A stretch of DNA of 64,000 nucleotides from Sulfuriferula sp. AH1 (GCF_002162035.1 NZ_CP021138.1:1302001-1366000); one strand, 5' to 3'; positions 46,447 to 56,576 are shown, numbered from the stretch's first letter. The notes: generated from the sequence alone by a model not told the origin. Numbers and translations are program-made.

Positions 46447-46917
46447 TTAGCAATCGACTTTTACCAACCCCAACCGATGCGCAACCAATCTGGTCTTCTT
46501 CCAACCCGCTCGCTGATAAAAATCCAGCGCCGGGATGTTATCCATATCGGCCAGCAGTTGCGCGCGCGTAGCGCCTTTGCTCGCGGCCCAGTCCAGTACG
46601 CTGGCTAGCAGCGCCGAGCCGATGCCGTGCTGGCGGTAATTGGCATCTACCACTACATCTTCTATCCAGGCGGAATACGCGCCTTCTGCGGTCGATACCA
46701 CCAGTTGCGCGCTGGCCATGCCGATGACTGCGCCGTCGGTATGTCTGGCGACGGCGATATAGGCCATGCCGGGTTGCTGCAATAGCAGTTCCAGCCCCTG
46801 GTGCTGCGCGGCGTGGTCGGGGGTGAAGTCCTGCTCGATGGTGAACAGCGCATCGAGCAGTGTGATCAGTGCCGGTATGTCTTCATGCCGGGCGGCCTGG
46901 ATCGTGTACGCATTCAT
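46447..46917 (-). CDS. GNAT-family N-acetyltransferase
   Basis: 156 residues with GNAT motifs: ARHEDIPALITLLDALF (motif C), AWIEDVVVDANYRQHGIGSALL (motif A, acetyl-CoA binding Q/RxxGxG/A as R-Q-H-G-I-G) and ALDFYQRAGWKKTRL (motif B). Substrate unknown. Its start overlaps the XRE-cupin gene stop by 4 bases, so the two form an operon divergent from the methylamine genes. Confidence 0.88.
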   Translation of the reverse strand: MNAYTIQAARHEDIPALITLLDALFTIEQDFTPDHAAQHQGLELLLQQPGMAYIAVARHTDGAVIGMASAQLVVSTAEGAYSAWIEDVVVDANYRQHGIGSALLASVLDWAASKGATRAQLLADMDNIPALDFYQRAGWKKTRLVAHRLGLVKVDC

Positions 46918-47528
46918 CTGTAATCGGCTTGCGGGGTAGGGTAGATGGTGATGGAAAGGAAGCGGATCGGCAGCTCGACCAGCTGTTCCGGGCCGTGGGG
47001 GACTTCGCCGCGGAAGGTGAGCGAGTCGCCCGGCTCCAGCATATAGGTCTGCTGGCCGTGGCGGTATTCGATCTTGCCTTGCAGCATGTAGATGAACTCG
47101 GTGCCGGGATGCTCGAAGGTGGGGAATACTTCCGAGGCGTCGTCCATGGAGATCAGGAACGGCTCGAACAGCTTGGTCGGCCCCTGATCGTACGCAAGCA
47201 ACTGGTAGGTGTGGCCGTGCTTGGTGCCGCGCCGTACTACCTGCATGCCTTTGTCATTCTTGATGTGCTGTGCGCCGCCTTCGGGAATATTGTAGCCCTT
47301 GAACAGCGTGGACAGCGATATCCCCAGCGCCTGTGCGAGCTTGGACAGGGTGTCCAGGCTGGTGGCAGTCTGGCCGTTTTCGATCTTGGACAGCATGCCG
47401 CGGCTGATCCCGGCGCGCTCGGCGATGTCGGCGATGGTCAGGCCGTGCTTCTGCCGCAAGTCGCGGATGGCGTTGCCCAGATAGCGTTCCAGTTCGTTAT
47501 CGGGGTTGTGATCTTCTCTTTTCTCCAT
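46914..47528 (-). CDS. XRE-cupin transcriptional regulator
   Basis: 204 residues from ATG 47528 (GGAG upstream; an ATG 12 bases earlier is possible). Helix-turn-helix HGLTIADIAERAGISRGMLSKIEN near residue 29, and a C-terminal cupin domain (FEHPGTEFIYMLQGKIEYRHG, LEPGDSLTF, VPHGPEQL). This family controls amine and sulfur-amino-acid metabolism with a small ligand in the cupin. Divergent from purU-mgd, hence a likely regulator of the methylamine pathway. Confidence 0.88.
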   Translation of the reverse strand: MEKREDHNPDNELERYLGNAIRDLRQKHGLTIADIAERAGISRGMLSKIENGQTATSLDTLSKLAQALGISLSTLFKGYNIPEGGAQHIKNDKGMQVVRRGTKHGHTYQLLAYDQGPTKLFEPFLISMDDASEVFPTFEHPGTEFIYMLQGKIEYRHGQQTYMLEPGDSLTFRGEVPHGPEQLVELPIRFLSITIYPTPQADYR

Positions 47529-47625
47529 GCTGCACTCCATGTTTATTTTGACTAGATTTGATTATCGCATAATTGATAATTAATTATGAATTATTGTTGA
47601 CTTGTGTGAATCATGTATGCACAAT

Positions 47626-47651
47626 ATTCACTAATGTTTCATTTAGTGAAT
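47626..47651 (+). promoter_or_regulatory. Candidate operator palindrome upstream of purU
   Basis: ATTCACTAA and TTAGTGAAT form a perfect 9-bp inverted repeat with an 8-base centre, ending 25 bases before purU. A second palindrome, ATAATTAATTAT, lies near 47576-47587 close to the regulator start. A possible sigma70 promoter (TTGACT at about 47597, CACAAT 17 bases on) sits between them. Probably bound by the XRE-cupin protein. Confidence 0.5.
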
Positions 47652-47676
47652 CTTTTGGGAAGCACATAAAGTCATC

Positions 47677-48537
47677 ATGCCCAACGCACGACGCTATACG
47701 TTAAGCCTTTCCTGTCCTGACCGCACGGGCATTGTAGCCGCTGTCAGCAGCTTTATCGCAGCCAGCAACGGCTGGATAGTCGAAGCCAATCACCACGCCG
47801 ATGCCGCTAGCCGGCATTTCTTCATGCGCCAGGAGATACTGGCCGATTCCTTGCCGTTTGATATCACGCAGTTCAGGGTTTTGTTCGCGCCCATTGCCGC
47901 GCAATTCGACATGCAGTGGCGCATCACCGATTCGGCTGTGAAGAAGCGCGTGGTGCTGCTGGTGTCGAAACAGGAGCATTGCCTCTACGACATACTGTCG
48001 CGCTGGCAGAGCAACGATCTGGATGTGGATATCCCGTGCGTGATCTCCAATCACGAGACCTTGCGCGGCTTTGTCGAGTGGCACGGGATTCCGTTCCATT
48101 ACGTGCCGGTGACCGCGGCAACCAAGGACGATGCCTACGCCGAAATCGCACAGCTGTTCGACGCAGCCCGCGGCGACGTGATGGTGCTGGCGCGCTACAT
48201 GCAGATACTCACCCCGGCGCTGTGCCAGCGTTATGCAGGGCGCATTATCAATATCCACCATTCCTTCCTGCCCAGCTTTATCGGCGCAAAACCCTACCAT
48301 CAGGCGTTCGAACGCGGGGTGAAGCTGATCGGCGCGACCTGCCATTACGTGACCGAGGATCTCGATCAGGGCCAGATCATCGAGCAGGATGTGATACGCA
48401 TCAACCATTCCGATCAGGTCGACGATCTTGTGCGCTACGGCAAGGATATCGAGAAAGCGGTGCTGGCACGCGGTTTGCGTTACCACCTGGAAGACCGTGC
48501 GCTGGTGCATGGCAATAAAACCGTGATTTTCAAATAA
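47677..48537 (+). CDS. purU: Formyltetrahydrofolate deformylase PurU
   Basis: 286 residues: N-terminal ACT domain (LSLSCPDRTGIVAAVSSFIA) and a formyltransferase-like hydrolase domain with NIHHSFLPSFIGAKPYHQAF (catalytic His and Ser region), and HYVTEDLDQGQIIEQD. Splits 10-formyl-H4F to formate and free folate. Heading the mgd cluster, it recycles folate that accepts the methyl-derived C1 unit released by the dehydrogenase. Confidence 0.93.
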   Translation: MPNARRYTLSLSCPDRTGIVAAVSSFIAASNGWIVEANHHADAASRHFFMRQEILADSLPFDITQFRVLFAPIAAQFDMQWRITDSAVKKRVVLLVSKQEHCLYDILSRWQSNDLDVDIPCVISNHETLRGFVEWHGIPFHYVPVTAATKDDAYAEIAQLFDAARGDVMVLARYMQILTPALCQRYAGRIINIHHSFLPSFIGAKPYHQAFERGVKLIGATCHYVTEDLDQGQIIEQDVIRINHSDQVDDLVRYGKDIEKAVLARGLRYHLEDRALVHGNKTVIFK

Positions 48538-48547
48538 AGGATTAACG

Positions 48548-49789
48548 ATGCCCTGGCGACTGTTACGTTTTGCGCTGTCGAAAAAGCATCCCGAGCCGCG
48601 GATGTTTACGCAGCCCGACAAGCTCAAAACCAGCTACGACGCGGTGATAATCGGCGGCGGCGGGCACGGCCTGGCGGCGGCGTATTATCTGGCCCGCGAC
48701 CACGGCATGAACAATATCGCCGTGCTCGAGAAAGGCTACATCGGCGGCGGCAATACCGGGCGGAATACCACCATCATCCGTTCCAATTACCTGACCCCGG
48801 AAGGCGTCAAGTTCTACGATGCGTCGGTCGATCTGTGGAAAGACCTGTCGCAGGATTTCGACCTCAATCTGTTCTATTCGACCCGCGGCCATTACACGCT
48901 GGCGCACACCGATGCGGCCATGCGCACCATGCGCTGGCGCGCCGAGGTGAACAAGCATTACGGCGTCGATTCCGAAGTGGTCGGCCCGGAGGAAATACGC
49001 AAGGCCAGCCCGCAAATCGACCTCAGTTGCGGCGGTCATGCACCCATTCTGGGCGCGCTGTATCACGCGCCGGGCGCGATTGCCCGCCATGATGCGGTAG
49101 CGTGGGGTTACGGGCGCGGTGCGGGCATGCGCGGGGTGGAAATCCACCAGCAGACTCAGGTCACCGGAATAGACGTGCAGGGCGGCAAAGTGTGCGGCGT
49201 GCATACCGACAAAGGTTACATTTCTACCCCTAAAGTATTGTGCGCGGTGGCAGGCTCCACTCCGCGCATCACCGACATGGTCGGGCTGCGCACGCCGATC
49301 TATATCCACCCGCTGCAGGCCATGGTCAGCGAGCCGATGAAACCCTGGCTGAACCCGATACTGGTGTCGGGTAGCCTGCACATCTACGTCAGCCAGAGCG
49401 CGCGCGGCGAGCTGGTGATGGGCGCGTCGCTCGATCCGTACGAGCTGCATTCCACGCGTTCCACGCTGGATTTCGTCGAAGGCTTGTCCGCGCACATGCT
49501 CGACATGTTCCCGTTCCTGTCGCACGTCAAGGTGGTGCGGCAATGGGCAGGCATGGCCGACATGACGCCGGATTTCGCGCCGATCATGGGCAAGACGCCG
49601 GTGGAAGGTTTTTATCTCGATGCAGGCTGGGGCACCTGGGGATTCAAGGCCACGCCGATCTCCGGCAAGACCATGGCGTACACCCTGGCCAACGACCGCA
49701 ACCATGAACTTATCGACGGCTTTTCCCTGTCCCGTTTCGCGCAATATGCGCTGACGGGGGAGAAGGGCGCCGCATCCGTGGGGCATTAA
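48548..49789 (+). CDS. mgdA: N-methylglutamate dehydrogenase subunit A (SoxB-like)
   Basis: 413 residues, FAD-binding amine oxidoreductase like sarcosine oxidase beta: dinucleotide motif AVIIGGGGHGLAAAYYLA near residue 31, GGGNTGRNTTIIRSNYLTP and the C-terminal DAGWGTWGFKATPISG. Oxidises the N-methyl group of N-methylglutamate to formaldehyde/methylene-H4F together with subunits B-D. By homology alone it could be sarcosine oxidase; the flanking gmaS and mgsABC decide for N-methylglutamate. Confidence 0.88.
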   Translation: MPWRLLRFALSKKHPEPRMFTQPDKLKTSYDAVIIGGGGHGLAAAYYLARDHGMNNIAVLEKGYIGGGNTGRNTTIIRSNYLTPEGVKFYDASVDLWKDLSQDFDLNLFYSTRGHYTLAHTDAAMRTMRWRAEVNKHYGVDSEVVGPEEIRKASPQIDLSCGGHAPILGALYHAPGAIARHDAVAWGYGRGAGMRGVEIHQQTQVTGIDVQGGKVCGVHTDKGYISTPKVLCAVAGSTPRITDMVGLRTPIYIHPLQAMVSEPMKPWLNPILVSGSLHIYVSQSARGELVMGASLDPYELHSTRSTLDFVEGLSAHMLDMFPFLSHVKVVRQWAGMADMTPDFAPIMGKTPVEGFYLDAGWGTWGFKATPISGKTMAYTLANDRNHELIDGFSLSRFAQYALTGEKGAASVGH

Positions 49790-49791
49790 CC

Positions 49792-50067
49792 ATGAAAATT
49801 CTGACCTGCCCGATCAACGGCCCGCGCCCCATCAGCGAATTTACCTACGGCGGCGAATATCGTCCCATGCCTGACCCGCACGCGGCGAGCGATGTCGCAT
49901 GGGCCGATTACGTGTTCAACCGCAACGGCGGACCGGGCATGAAGTGGGAATGGTGGTGCCATACGCCTTCGACCACCTGGTTCATCGCCGAGCGCGACAC
50001 CGTGCGCGATGTGGTGATGCGCAGCTTTCTGTTCGACGATATCAGTAAACAAGGCGGTGCAGCGTGA
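49792..50067 (+). CDS. mgdB: N-methylglutamate dehydrogenase subunit B (SoxD-like)
   Basis: 91 residues, sarcosine oxidase delta family: ILTCPINGPRPISEFTYGGE opening with the Cys-Pro, and GMKWEWWCHTPSTTWFIAERDT. The family has Cys/His ligands for zinc. Two bases after mgdA, overlapping mgdC by 4. Confidence 0.9.
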   Translation: MKILTCPINGPRPISEFTYGGEYRPMPDPHAASDVAWADYVFNRNGGPGMKWEWWCHTPSTTWFIAERDTVRDVVMRSFLFDDISKQGGAA

Positions 50068-52982
50068 GGCTTAAGGCGATACAGGGCGAATGGATAGACC
50101 GCAGCAGCGAGGTCGAATTCGAGTTTGAAGGCAACACCTGTCGCGGCTATCGCGGCGATACCATCAGCAGTGCGTTATGGGCAGCCGATGTGCGTCTGCT
50201 CGGCCGCAGTTTCAAGTATCACCGCCCGCGCGGCATCCTGTCGCTGGCCAATCACGACATCAATGCGCTGATGCAGGCCGGACAACGGCTCAACGTGCGC
50301 GCCGACGTGGAACCATTGGCTGCGCAACAGCAACTGACCAGCGTCAATACCTTTGGCGGCTTGCAAACTGATTCCGGGCGCTGGCTGAATCATCTGGCGA
50401 AATTCCTGCCGGTCGGTTTTTACTACAAGGCTTTCCACACCAAGGCGCTGTTTCCGCTATGGGAGCGGCTGTTCCGGCGACTGACCGGGCTGGGCAGGCT
50501 GGATTTCGATACGCCGCATTTGTGCACGCCGAAGGATTACGGGTTCTGCGATGTGCTGGTGATCGGTGCCGGGCCATCCGGGCTGAGTGCGGCACTGGCT
50601 GCGGCCGATGCGGGCGCCGAAGTGGTGATCGTCGATGAGAATGCCCGTGCTGGCGGCTCGGCTGCTTATCAGCGCGGCGGCAAGGTTGAGCGTTACCAGC
50701 GCGTTAACGAGTTGCTGAATTCGGTGGTCAGGCATCCGCGCATCCGCCTGCTCACCAGCACGGTCGCGGCGGCTTATTATGCCGATCACTGGGTACCTCT
50801 GGTCGACGAGCAGAAGATGACCAAGATGCGTGCGAAAAGCGTGGTAGTGGCCGCGGGCGCATTCGAGCAGCCGGCGGTGTTCCGCAATAACGATTTCCCC
50901 GGCGTGATGCTGGCTTCTGCCGCACAGCGTCTGATCTATCGTTATGCCGTGCAGCCTGTACGCTGTGCGGTAGTGCTGGCCGCCAATGCCGACGGCTACC
51001 GCGCTGCGCTGGATCTGGCCGTAAATGGCATCAGAATCGCCGCACTGGTCGATTTGCGCGGAAAACAGGCGTTGTCACAACTGGCTGACGCAGTACAGGC
51101 ATGCGGCATCACCATATTCCATGCGCATTGCGTGCTGGAGGCGGAAGCCTCTGCCGACGGTAACGGCGTGGCTGCCGCCATCATTGCGCCGTTCGATGCA
51201 GAAGGTAATGCAGACACTGCATCGACGCTGCGCATTCCCTGCGACGGCATCGTCATGAGCGTGGGCTGGGCGCCGACGGCCAATCTGCTGTATCAGGCGG
51301 GTACGCGGATGCATTTCAGCGACGCAGTGCAGCAATTCATACCCGCGCAGCTGCCTGACGGCGTGTTCGCCTGCGGCCGGGTGAACGGCATATACGACAT
51401 CACGCAAAAATACCGGGACGGCGAGCGTGCCGGGCGCGATGCAGCGGCACACGCGGGTTATGCAAGCGCGACGGCATCTCCGCAAATTGCGGCCGAAACC
51501 GAATCGCCGTCGCATGCGTGGCCCATCGTGGCCCATCCGAAAGACAAGAATTTCATCGATTTCGACGAGGACCTGCAGCTCAGGGACTTTGAGAACGCAA
51601 TTCAGGAAGGCTTTGATAATATTGAATTATTGAAACGCTATACCACGGTCGGCATGGGCCCGTCGCAAGGCAAGCATTCGAACATGAACGCCTTGCGCGT
51701 GCTGGCGCGGCTGACCGGCAAATCACCGGGGCAGGTCGGCACCACGACGGCACGTCCGTTTTTCCATCCGGTGCCGCTGTCGCATCTTGCCGGTCGCGGA
51801 TTCACGCCGGAGCGGCTGACACCGCTGCATCAGCAGCACCGGCAGCTCGGTGCGGTATTCATGCCCGCCGGCATCTGGCAGCGCCCCGAGTATTACGCCC
51901 AGCCCGGCAAGACGCGCAGCGAATGCATACAGGGCGAAGTGGCTGCCGTGCGCAACCAGGTCGGCATCATCGACGTCGGCACACTGGGCAAGATCGAGAT
52001 TTACGGCCCGGATGCGGCCGAATTTCTGGAGCGTGTCTATATCAGCCGTTACGCCAATCTCAAGGTGGGCATGACCCGCTACGCGGTGATGTGCGACGAG
52101 TCGGGAGTAATCATCGACGACGGCGTGGTGGCGCGGCTGGGGGAGCAGCATTTCTACTTCACTACCACGACTTCCGGCGCGGCACCCATCTACCGCGAGC
52201 TGACCCGGCTGAATACCTTATGGCAGCTCGATTGCGGACTGGTGAATCTGACCGGCGCGATGGCGGCAGTGAACCTTGCCGGACCGCAGGCTGCCGAAGT
52301 GCTGGCGCCGCTGACCGGGCTGGATCTGGCGTTGATCGAATTTCCGTACATGGCGATCCGCGAGGCGACGATAGCCGGTATCCCGGCACGGCTGATGCGC
52401 GTCGGTTTCGTCGGCGAGCTGGGTTACGAAATCCATGTGCCGGCAGCGTATGCCGATGCGCTGTGGCAAGCCTTGTGGCAAAGCGGCCAGCCACAGGGTA
52501 TCCGCGCCTTCGGCGTGGAAGCGCAGCGTCTGCTGCGCCTGGAAAAGGGCCACATCATCATTGGCCAGGATACCGACGGTCTGACCACGCCGCTGCAAGC
52601 GGGTCTCAACTGGGCGCTGAAGATGGACAAGCCGTTCTTCATCGGTCAGCGCAGTCTGCAGGTCGTTGCGCAGCAGGCGCTACAGCAAAAGCTGGCGGGC
52701 TTCGTGCTCGATGCCGGCTACAGCGGTACCGTGCCGCAGGAATGCCATCTGATCATCGAACAGGGCGATATCGCCGGGCGCATCACCAGCATCGCCTGGA
52801 GCCCGAGCCTGCAACGCCGCATCGGGCTGGCTTTCGTGCGACCCGATCTGGCGGTTGAAAACGGCGCCATTTCCATCCGCTTAAGCGACGGCAGCATAGT
52901 CAGCGCGCGTATTCATCCAACGCCATTCTATGACCCAAAAAATAGCCGTCAACAACATCCTGCCCAGGAGCTAGCCATATGA
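50064..52982 (+). CDS. mgdC: N-methylglutamate dehydrogenase subunit C (SoxA-like)
   Basis: 972 residues, sarcosine oxidase alpha family. Residues about 1-90: a ferredoxin-like 2Fe-2S-type domain (CRGYRGDTISSALWAAD, FKYHRPRGI), about 160-450: FAD/NAD-binding oxidoreductase (VLVIGAGPSGLSAALAAADA), about 590-960: an aminomethyltransferase GcvT-type folate domain (GKIEIYGPDAAEFLERVY, GYEIHVPA). The folate domain transfers the C1 unit to tetrahydrofolate. Overlaps mgdD by 4 bases. Confidence 0.9.
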   Translation: MRLKAIQGEWIDRSSEVEFEFEGNTCRGYRGDTISSALWAADVRLLGRSFKYHRPRGILSLANHDINALMQAGQRLNVRADVEPLAAQQQLTSVNTFGGLQTDSGRWLNHLAKFLPVGFYYKAFHTKALFPLWERLFRRLTGLGRLDFDTPHLCTPKDYGFCDVLVIGAGPSGLSAALAAADAGAEVVIVDENARAGGSAAYQRGGKVERYQRVNELLNSVVRHPRIRLLTSTVAAAYYADHWVPLVDEQKMTKMRAKSVVVAAGAFEQPAVFRNNDFPGVMLASAAQRLIYRYAVQPVRCAVVLAANADGYRAALDLAVNGIRIAALVDLRGKQALSQLADAVQACGITIFHAHCVLEAEASADGNGVAAAIIAPFDAEGNADTASTLRIPCDGIVMSVGWAPTANLLYQAGTRMHFSDAVQQFIPAQLPDGVFACGRVNGIYDITQKYRDGERAGRDAAAHAGYASATASPQIAAETESPSHAWPIVAHPKDKNFIDFDEDLQLRDFENAIQEGFDNIELLKRYTTVGMGPSQGKHSNMNALRVLARLTGKSPGQVGTTTARPFFHPVPLSHLAGRGFTPERLTPLHQQHRQLGAVFMPAGIWQRPEYYAQPGKTRSECIQGEVAAVRNQVGIIDVGTLGKIEIYGPDAAEFLERVYISRYANLKVGMTRYAVMCDESGVIIDDGVVARLGEQHFYFTTTTSGAAPIYRELTRLNTLWQLDCGLVNLTGAMAAVNLAGPQAAEVLAPLTGLDLALIEFPYMAIREATIAGIPARLMRVGFVGELGYEIHVPAAYADALWQALWQSGQPQGIRAFGVEAQRLLRLEKGHIIIGQDTDGLTTPLQAGLNWALKMDKPFFIGQRSLQVVAQQALQQKLAGFVLDAGYSGTVPQECHLIIEQGDIAGRITSIAWSPSLQRRIGLAFVRPDLAVENGAISIRLSDGSIVSARIHPTPFYDPKNSRQQHPAQELAI

Positions 52983-53641
52983 ATGCGTTACGCAAAAGTC
53001 CGCTTCACGATGCGATCGCTGCGCTGCAACCGGAATGGGGCATGCACAACGGCATGCCGGCCGCGTTGCAGTTCGATCAGGGCGACAGTCAGCGTATGGC
53101 TGCGCTGGGTATCGCCGATGTGTCCTGTTTGTGGCGTTGCGGTCTCAAGGGTCCGCGCAGCATGGCCTGGCTGACAGAGCAGGGGGTCGCCGTTCCCGCG
53201 GTGAATAGCTGGACGCCGCTAGCCAATGGCGGATTGATTGCGCGACTGGGTAACAGCGAATTCCTGCTCGAGGACAGCCCTGGCGGCAGCACCGCGCAGC
53301 GCATGCAAAGCCTGCTCGCCGATCGGCCGCATGGCGTCTACCCGGTACTGCGTCAGGATGCCGCGCTGCTGCTGACCGGCGCCGGGCTGCACCCGCTGCT
53401 GCGGCAAACCTGCAGCTTCAATTTCATGACACTAGACACGGCAGTCCGGCCGGTGGTGCTGACCACGATGGTCGGCGTGGTGGTGATCGTACTGCCGCAA
53501 CAGATGCCCGATGGGATGCATTACCGGATCTGGTGCGACGGTACTTACGGCGAATATTTATGGCGCACGCTGCTGGACATAGCCCGCGAGCTGGACGGCG
53601 GCGTAACCGGTTTGAATCACTTGATACTCGAAGGGAAATAG
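52979..53641 (+). CDS. mgdD: N-methylglutamate dehydrogenase subunit D (SoxG-like)
   Basis: 220 residues, sarcosine oxidase gamma family (GcvT-like small domain): [11 protein letters not shown] near residue 57, [16 protein letters not shown] and a C-terminal [17 protein letters not shown]. Fourth subunit of the heterotetramer. The stop is 2 bases before gmaS. Confidence 0.88.
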   Translation: MNALRKSPLHDAIAALQPEWGMHNGMPAALQFDQGDSQRMAALGIADVSCLWRCGLKGPRSMAWLTEQGVAVPAVNSWTPLANGGLIARLGNSEFLLEDSPGGSTAQRMQSLLADRPHGVYPVLRQDAALLLTGAGLHPLLRQTCSFNFMTLDTAVRPVVLTTMVGVVVIVLPQQMPDGMHYRIWCDGTYGEYLWRTLLDIARELDGGVTGLNHLILEGK

Positions 53642-53643
53642 CA

Positions 53644-54972
53644 ATGAACTTAGTAGAGGCAAAGGCATTTTTTGAAACGCATCAGATCAAATTCGTACTG
53701 GCGCAATTCGTCGATATCCACGGCGCGGCCAAAACCAAAGCGGTGCCGGTGAATCATTTCGAAGACATCCTCAAGCAGGGTGCCGGTTTTGCCGGTTTTG
53801 CGATCTGGGGGCTGGGCATAGCGCCGCACGGCCCGGATTACATGGCAGTCGGCGATATCGGCACGCTGTCGCTGGTGCCCTGGCAGCCGGGTTTTGCCCG
53901 CATCGTCTGTAACGGTCACGTCAATAAACAGCCGTATGAATACGATTCCCGCGTGGTGTTGCTAAAACAGATAGCACGCCTCAAGCAGCACGGTTGGATA
54001 TTGAATACCGGGCTGGAGCCGGAGTTTTCACTGCTGAAGCGCGACGAGCAGGGCGCCATTCACCCGTTTGACGACAGCGATACGCTGGCCAAGCCGTGTT
54101 ACGACTACAAGAGCCTGACGCGCAGCAGCGCCTATCTGGAAAAGCTGGTGGCGGCATTGCAGGCGGTCGATATCGACGTGTTCCAGATTGATCACGAAGA
54201 TGCCAACGGCCAGTTCGAAGTCAATTACACGTATAGCGATTGTCTGAAATCGGCAGACAATTTCGTCATGTTCAAGATGGCGGCGTCCGAGATCGCCAAC
54301 GAAATGGGCCTGATCTGCTCGTTCATGCCCAAGCCGTTCGCCAACCGTCCGGGTAACGGCATGCATATGCACATGTCGCTGTCGGACGGTCAGCGCAATC
54401 TGTTCGCCGATGCAGCAGACCCGCGTCAATTGGGCTTGTCGAAGCTGGCCTATCATTTCCTCGGCGGCCTGCTTGCCCATGCTCCGGCGATTACCGCAAT
54501 ATGCGCGCCGACCGTCAATTCCTACAAGCGTCTGGTGGTAGGGCGTTCATTGACTGGTGCCACCTGGGCGCCGGCTTATATCAGCTACGGCGACAACAAT
54601 CGCTCCAGCATGGTGCGCATCCCCGGCGACCGTATCGAGCTGCGTCTGCCCGACGGCGCGGCGAATCCGTATCTGGCTGCCGCAGCCATCATCGCCGCCG
54701 GACTGGACGGCATAGAACGCGAGCTCGATCCGGGTGATCCGCAAAACATCAATTTGTACGATCTGAGCGCCGAAGAACTGACTGCCAAAGGCATAGGCGT
54801 ATTGCCGCAAAGCCTGCATGAGGCGGTGACGGCACTGGCGGAGGACGAGATCGTCTGCAATGCGCTGGGGCCGGTGGCGCAGGAATTCATCAAGCTCAAG
54901 CGCATGGAATGGATAGAGTACATGCGCCATGTATCCGAGTGGGAAATCAACAGCTATCTCGAATTCTTTTAA
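53644..54972 (+). CDS. gmaS: Gamma-glutamylmethylamide synthetase (type III glutamine synthetase-like)
   Basis: 442 residues from ATG 53644; the longer frame from 53533 is inside mgdD. Glutamine-synthetase fold: [24 protein letters not shown] (metal Glu), [39 protein letters not shown] and the C-terminal [18 protein letters not shown]. In this neighbourhood it most likely joins methylamine to glutamate with ATP. A GlnT-type glutamine synthetase is the alternative. In the usual arrangement gmaS flanks mgsABC; here it sits between mgdD and mgsA. Confidence 0.88.
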   Translation: MNLVEAKAFFETHQIKFVLAQFVDIHGAAKTKAVPVNHFEDILKQGAGFAGFAIWGLGIAPHGPDYMAVGDIGTLSLVPWQPGFARIVCNGHVNKQPYEYDSRVVLLKQIARLKQHGWILNTGLEPEFSLLKRDEQGAIHPFDDSDTLAKPCYDYKSLTRSSAYLEKLVAALQAVDIDVFQIDHEDANGQFEVNYTYSDCLKSADNFVMFKMAASEIANEMGLICSFMPKPFANRPGNGMHMHMSLSDGQRNLFADAADPRQLGLSKLAYHFLGGLLAHAPAITAICAPTVNSYKRLVVGRSLTGATWAPAYISYGDNNRSSMVRIPGDRIELRLPDGAANPYLAAAAIIAAGLDGIERELDPGDPQNINLYDLSAEELTAKGIGVLPQSLHEAVTALAEDEIVCNALGPVAQEFIKLKRMEWIEYMRHVSEWEINSYLEFF

Positions 54973-55005
54973 CCAGCTAGCGCAATATAAGGCAAGGAGA
55001 GTGTC

Positions 55006-55899
55006 ATGTGTGGAATTGTAGGATTACTCGTCAAGACTCCGGCGCTGCGCGCACGGCTGGGCGAAATGCTGGTGCCGATGATGGTGGGCATGACCGAACG
55101 CGGCCCGGATTCCGCCGGGCTGGCGGTGTTCAGCGCGCCGTTGGCCAACGGGTATAAATACAGCCTGTATTCAAGTACCGCCAGCTTCGACTGGGAAGGT
55201 CTGGCGCAGCAGATGTTTGCGCACCTGCGTGTGCCTGCGCAGTGCGAAGGTCACGGCAATCATGCGTTGCTGGTGACCGGGCTGGCACCTGCGGCGGTCA
55301 GGCAATGGCTCAGGGAAAATTTCCCGGCGCTGCATGTATTGTCGTGTGGCCGCGCCATCGACCTGTACAAGGATATCGGCACGCCTGGCGAAGTGGCGCA
55401 GCGTTACGATTTCGCCAGCTTGCACGGCAGCCATGCGGTCGGGCATACGCGCATGGCGACCGAATCGGCGGTTACTCCGGACCGCGCCCATCCGTTCACC
55501 GCCGGCGAGGATTTCTGCCTGGTGCATAACGGCTCGCTATCGAATCCGTATGGGCTGCGGCGCAAGCTGGAAACTGAAGGCATCCACTTCGAAACCGACA
55601 ACGATACCGAAGCCGCCTGCCGCTTTCTGGAGTGGCGCATGCGCGAAGGCGATGTACTGGAAACCGCGATACAGAAAGGTTTCGAGGAGCTCGATGGCTT
55701 TTATACCTTCCTTATCGGCACCGAAAACAAGCTGGCGCTGGTGCGCGACCCTTTCGCCTGCAAACCCGCCATCGTCGCCGAGACCGGAGATTACGTGGCC
55801 ATCGCTTCCGAATTCCGCTCGCTGGCGCATCTGCCGGATGTGAAAAACGCCCGCATTTACGAACCTAATCCGGAGGAAATGTACGTATGGACAGCCTGA
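55006..55899 (+). CDS. mgsA: N-methylglutamate synthase subunit A (glutamine amidotransferase class II-like)
   Basis: 297 residues with MCGIVGLLVK: the Cys after Met becomes the N-terminal nucleophile. Also TERGPDSAGLAVF near residue 31 and VGHTRMATESAVTPDRAHPF near 145. In MgsABC this domain releases methylamine-equivalent from gamma-glutamylmethylamide for transfer to 2-oxoglutarate. AAGGAGAG precedes the ATG; overlaps mgsB by 13 bases. Confidence 0.9.
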   Translation: MCGIVGLLVKTPALRARLGEMLVPMMVGMTERGPDSAGLAVFSAPLANGYKYSLYSSTASFDWEGLAQQMFAHLRVPAQCEGHGNHALLVTGLAPAAVRQWLRENFPALHVLSCGRAIDLYKDIGTPGEVAQRYDFASLHGSHAVGHTRMATESAVTPDRAHPFTAGEDFCLVHNGSLSNPYGLRRKLETEGIHFETDNDTEAACRFLEWRMREGDVLETAIQKGFEELDGFYTFLIGTENKLALVRDPFACKPAIVAETGDYVAIASEFRSLAHLPDVKNARIYEPNPEEMYVWTA

Positions 55900-56576
55900 G
55901 TTTTGATCTGGCGGCAACGCCATTGCGCGATCTCAACCGTTTTCTGCATAAGGAAGCCGTGGCGCAGGGAGTCAGGCAGGTGACTGTGCTGCACCCGGAT
56001 GGCGCGCACAACATTGCCGTCGGCCTCAATGCGCCGGTCGCGGTCGAGATCGAAGGACATGCCGGCTATTACGCCGCCGGCATGCTCAAGCTCGGCGAGG
56101 TCACCATCCACGGCAATGCCGGTACTGGTGTGGCCGAAAACATGATGTCGGGCAAAGTGCATGTCAAGGGCTTTGCCTCGGTGTCAGCAGGTGCGTCCGC
56201 GCATGGCGGGTTGCTGGTGGTGGACGGCGATACCTCGCTACGTTGCGGTATTTCATTGAAGGGCGGCGATATCGTCGTCGGCGGTTCGGTCGGCAGTTTT
56301 TCCGGTTTCATGGCGCAGGCCGGGCGCATGGTGATCTGCGGCAATGCCGGCGATGCCTTGGGCGATTCGCTGTACGAGGCGGTGATTTACGTGCGCGGCA
56401 GGATCAAGTCGCTGGGTGCGGATGCGCGTATCGAGGAGATGACGGAGAGCGATTATCAGGCAGTCGGCGAGCTGCTGGCGGCTGCCGGGTTCAGCTACGA
56501 CCCGCATGAATTCAAGCGCGTTGCTTCCGCAAAAAGCCTGTACCACTGGAATGCGGATGCCAACCAGGAATATTAA
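55887..56576 (+). CDS. mgsB: N-methylglutamate synthase subunit B (GXGXG domain)
   Basis: 229 residues, the GXGXG-type right-handed beta-helix found at the C-terminus of glutamate synthase large subunit: GEVTIHGNAGTGVAENMMSG, LKGGDIVVGGSVGSFSGFMAQ and MVICGNAGDALGDSLYEAVI. Structural module linking the amidotransferase and synthase subunits. 15 bases before mgsC. Confidence 0.88.
   Translation: MDSLSFDLAATPLRDLNRFLHKEAVAQGVRQVTVLHPDGAHNIAVGLNAPVAVEIEGHAGYYAAGMLKLGEVTIHGNAGTGVAENMMSGKVHVKGFASVSAGASAHGGLLVVDGDTSLRCGISLKGGDIVVGGSVGSFSGFMAQAGRMVICGNAGDALGDSLYEAVIYVRGRIKSLGADARIEEMTESDYQAVGELLAAAGFSYDPHEFKRVASAKSLYHWNADANQEY

Noticed and set aside
48563-49786. A 407-codon minus-strand open frame
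   Set aside because: It mirrors mgdA almost exactly, is rich in His and Arg as antisense shadows are, and has no motif or ribosome site.
48548-53641. Reading this as a heterotetrameric sarcosine oxidase operon
   Set aside because: Subunit homology fits, but the contiguous gmaS and mgsABC genes define the N-methylglutamate pathway, which uses homologous dehydrogenase subunits.
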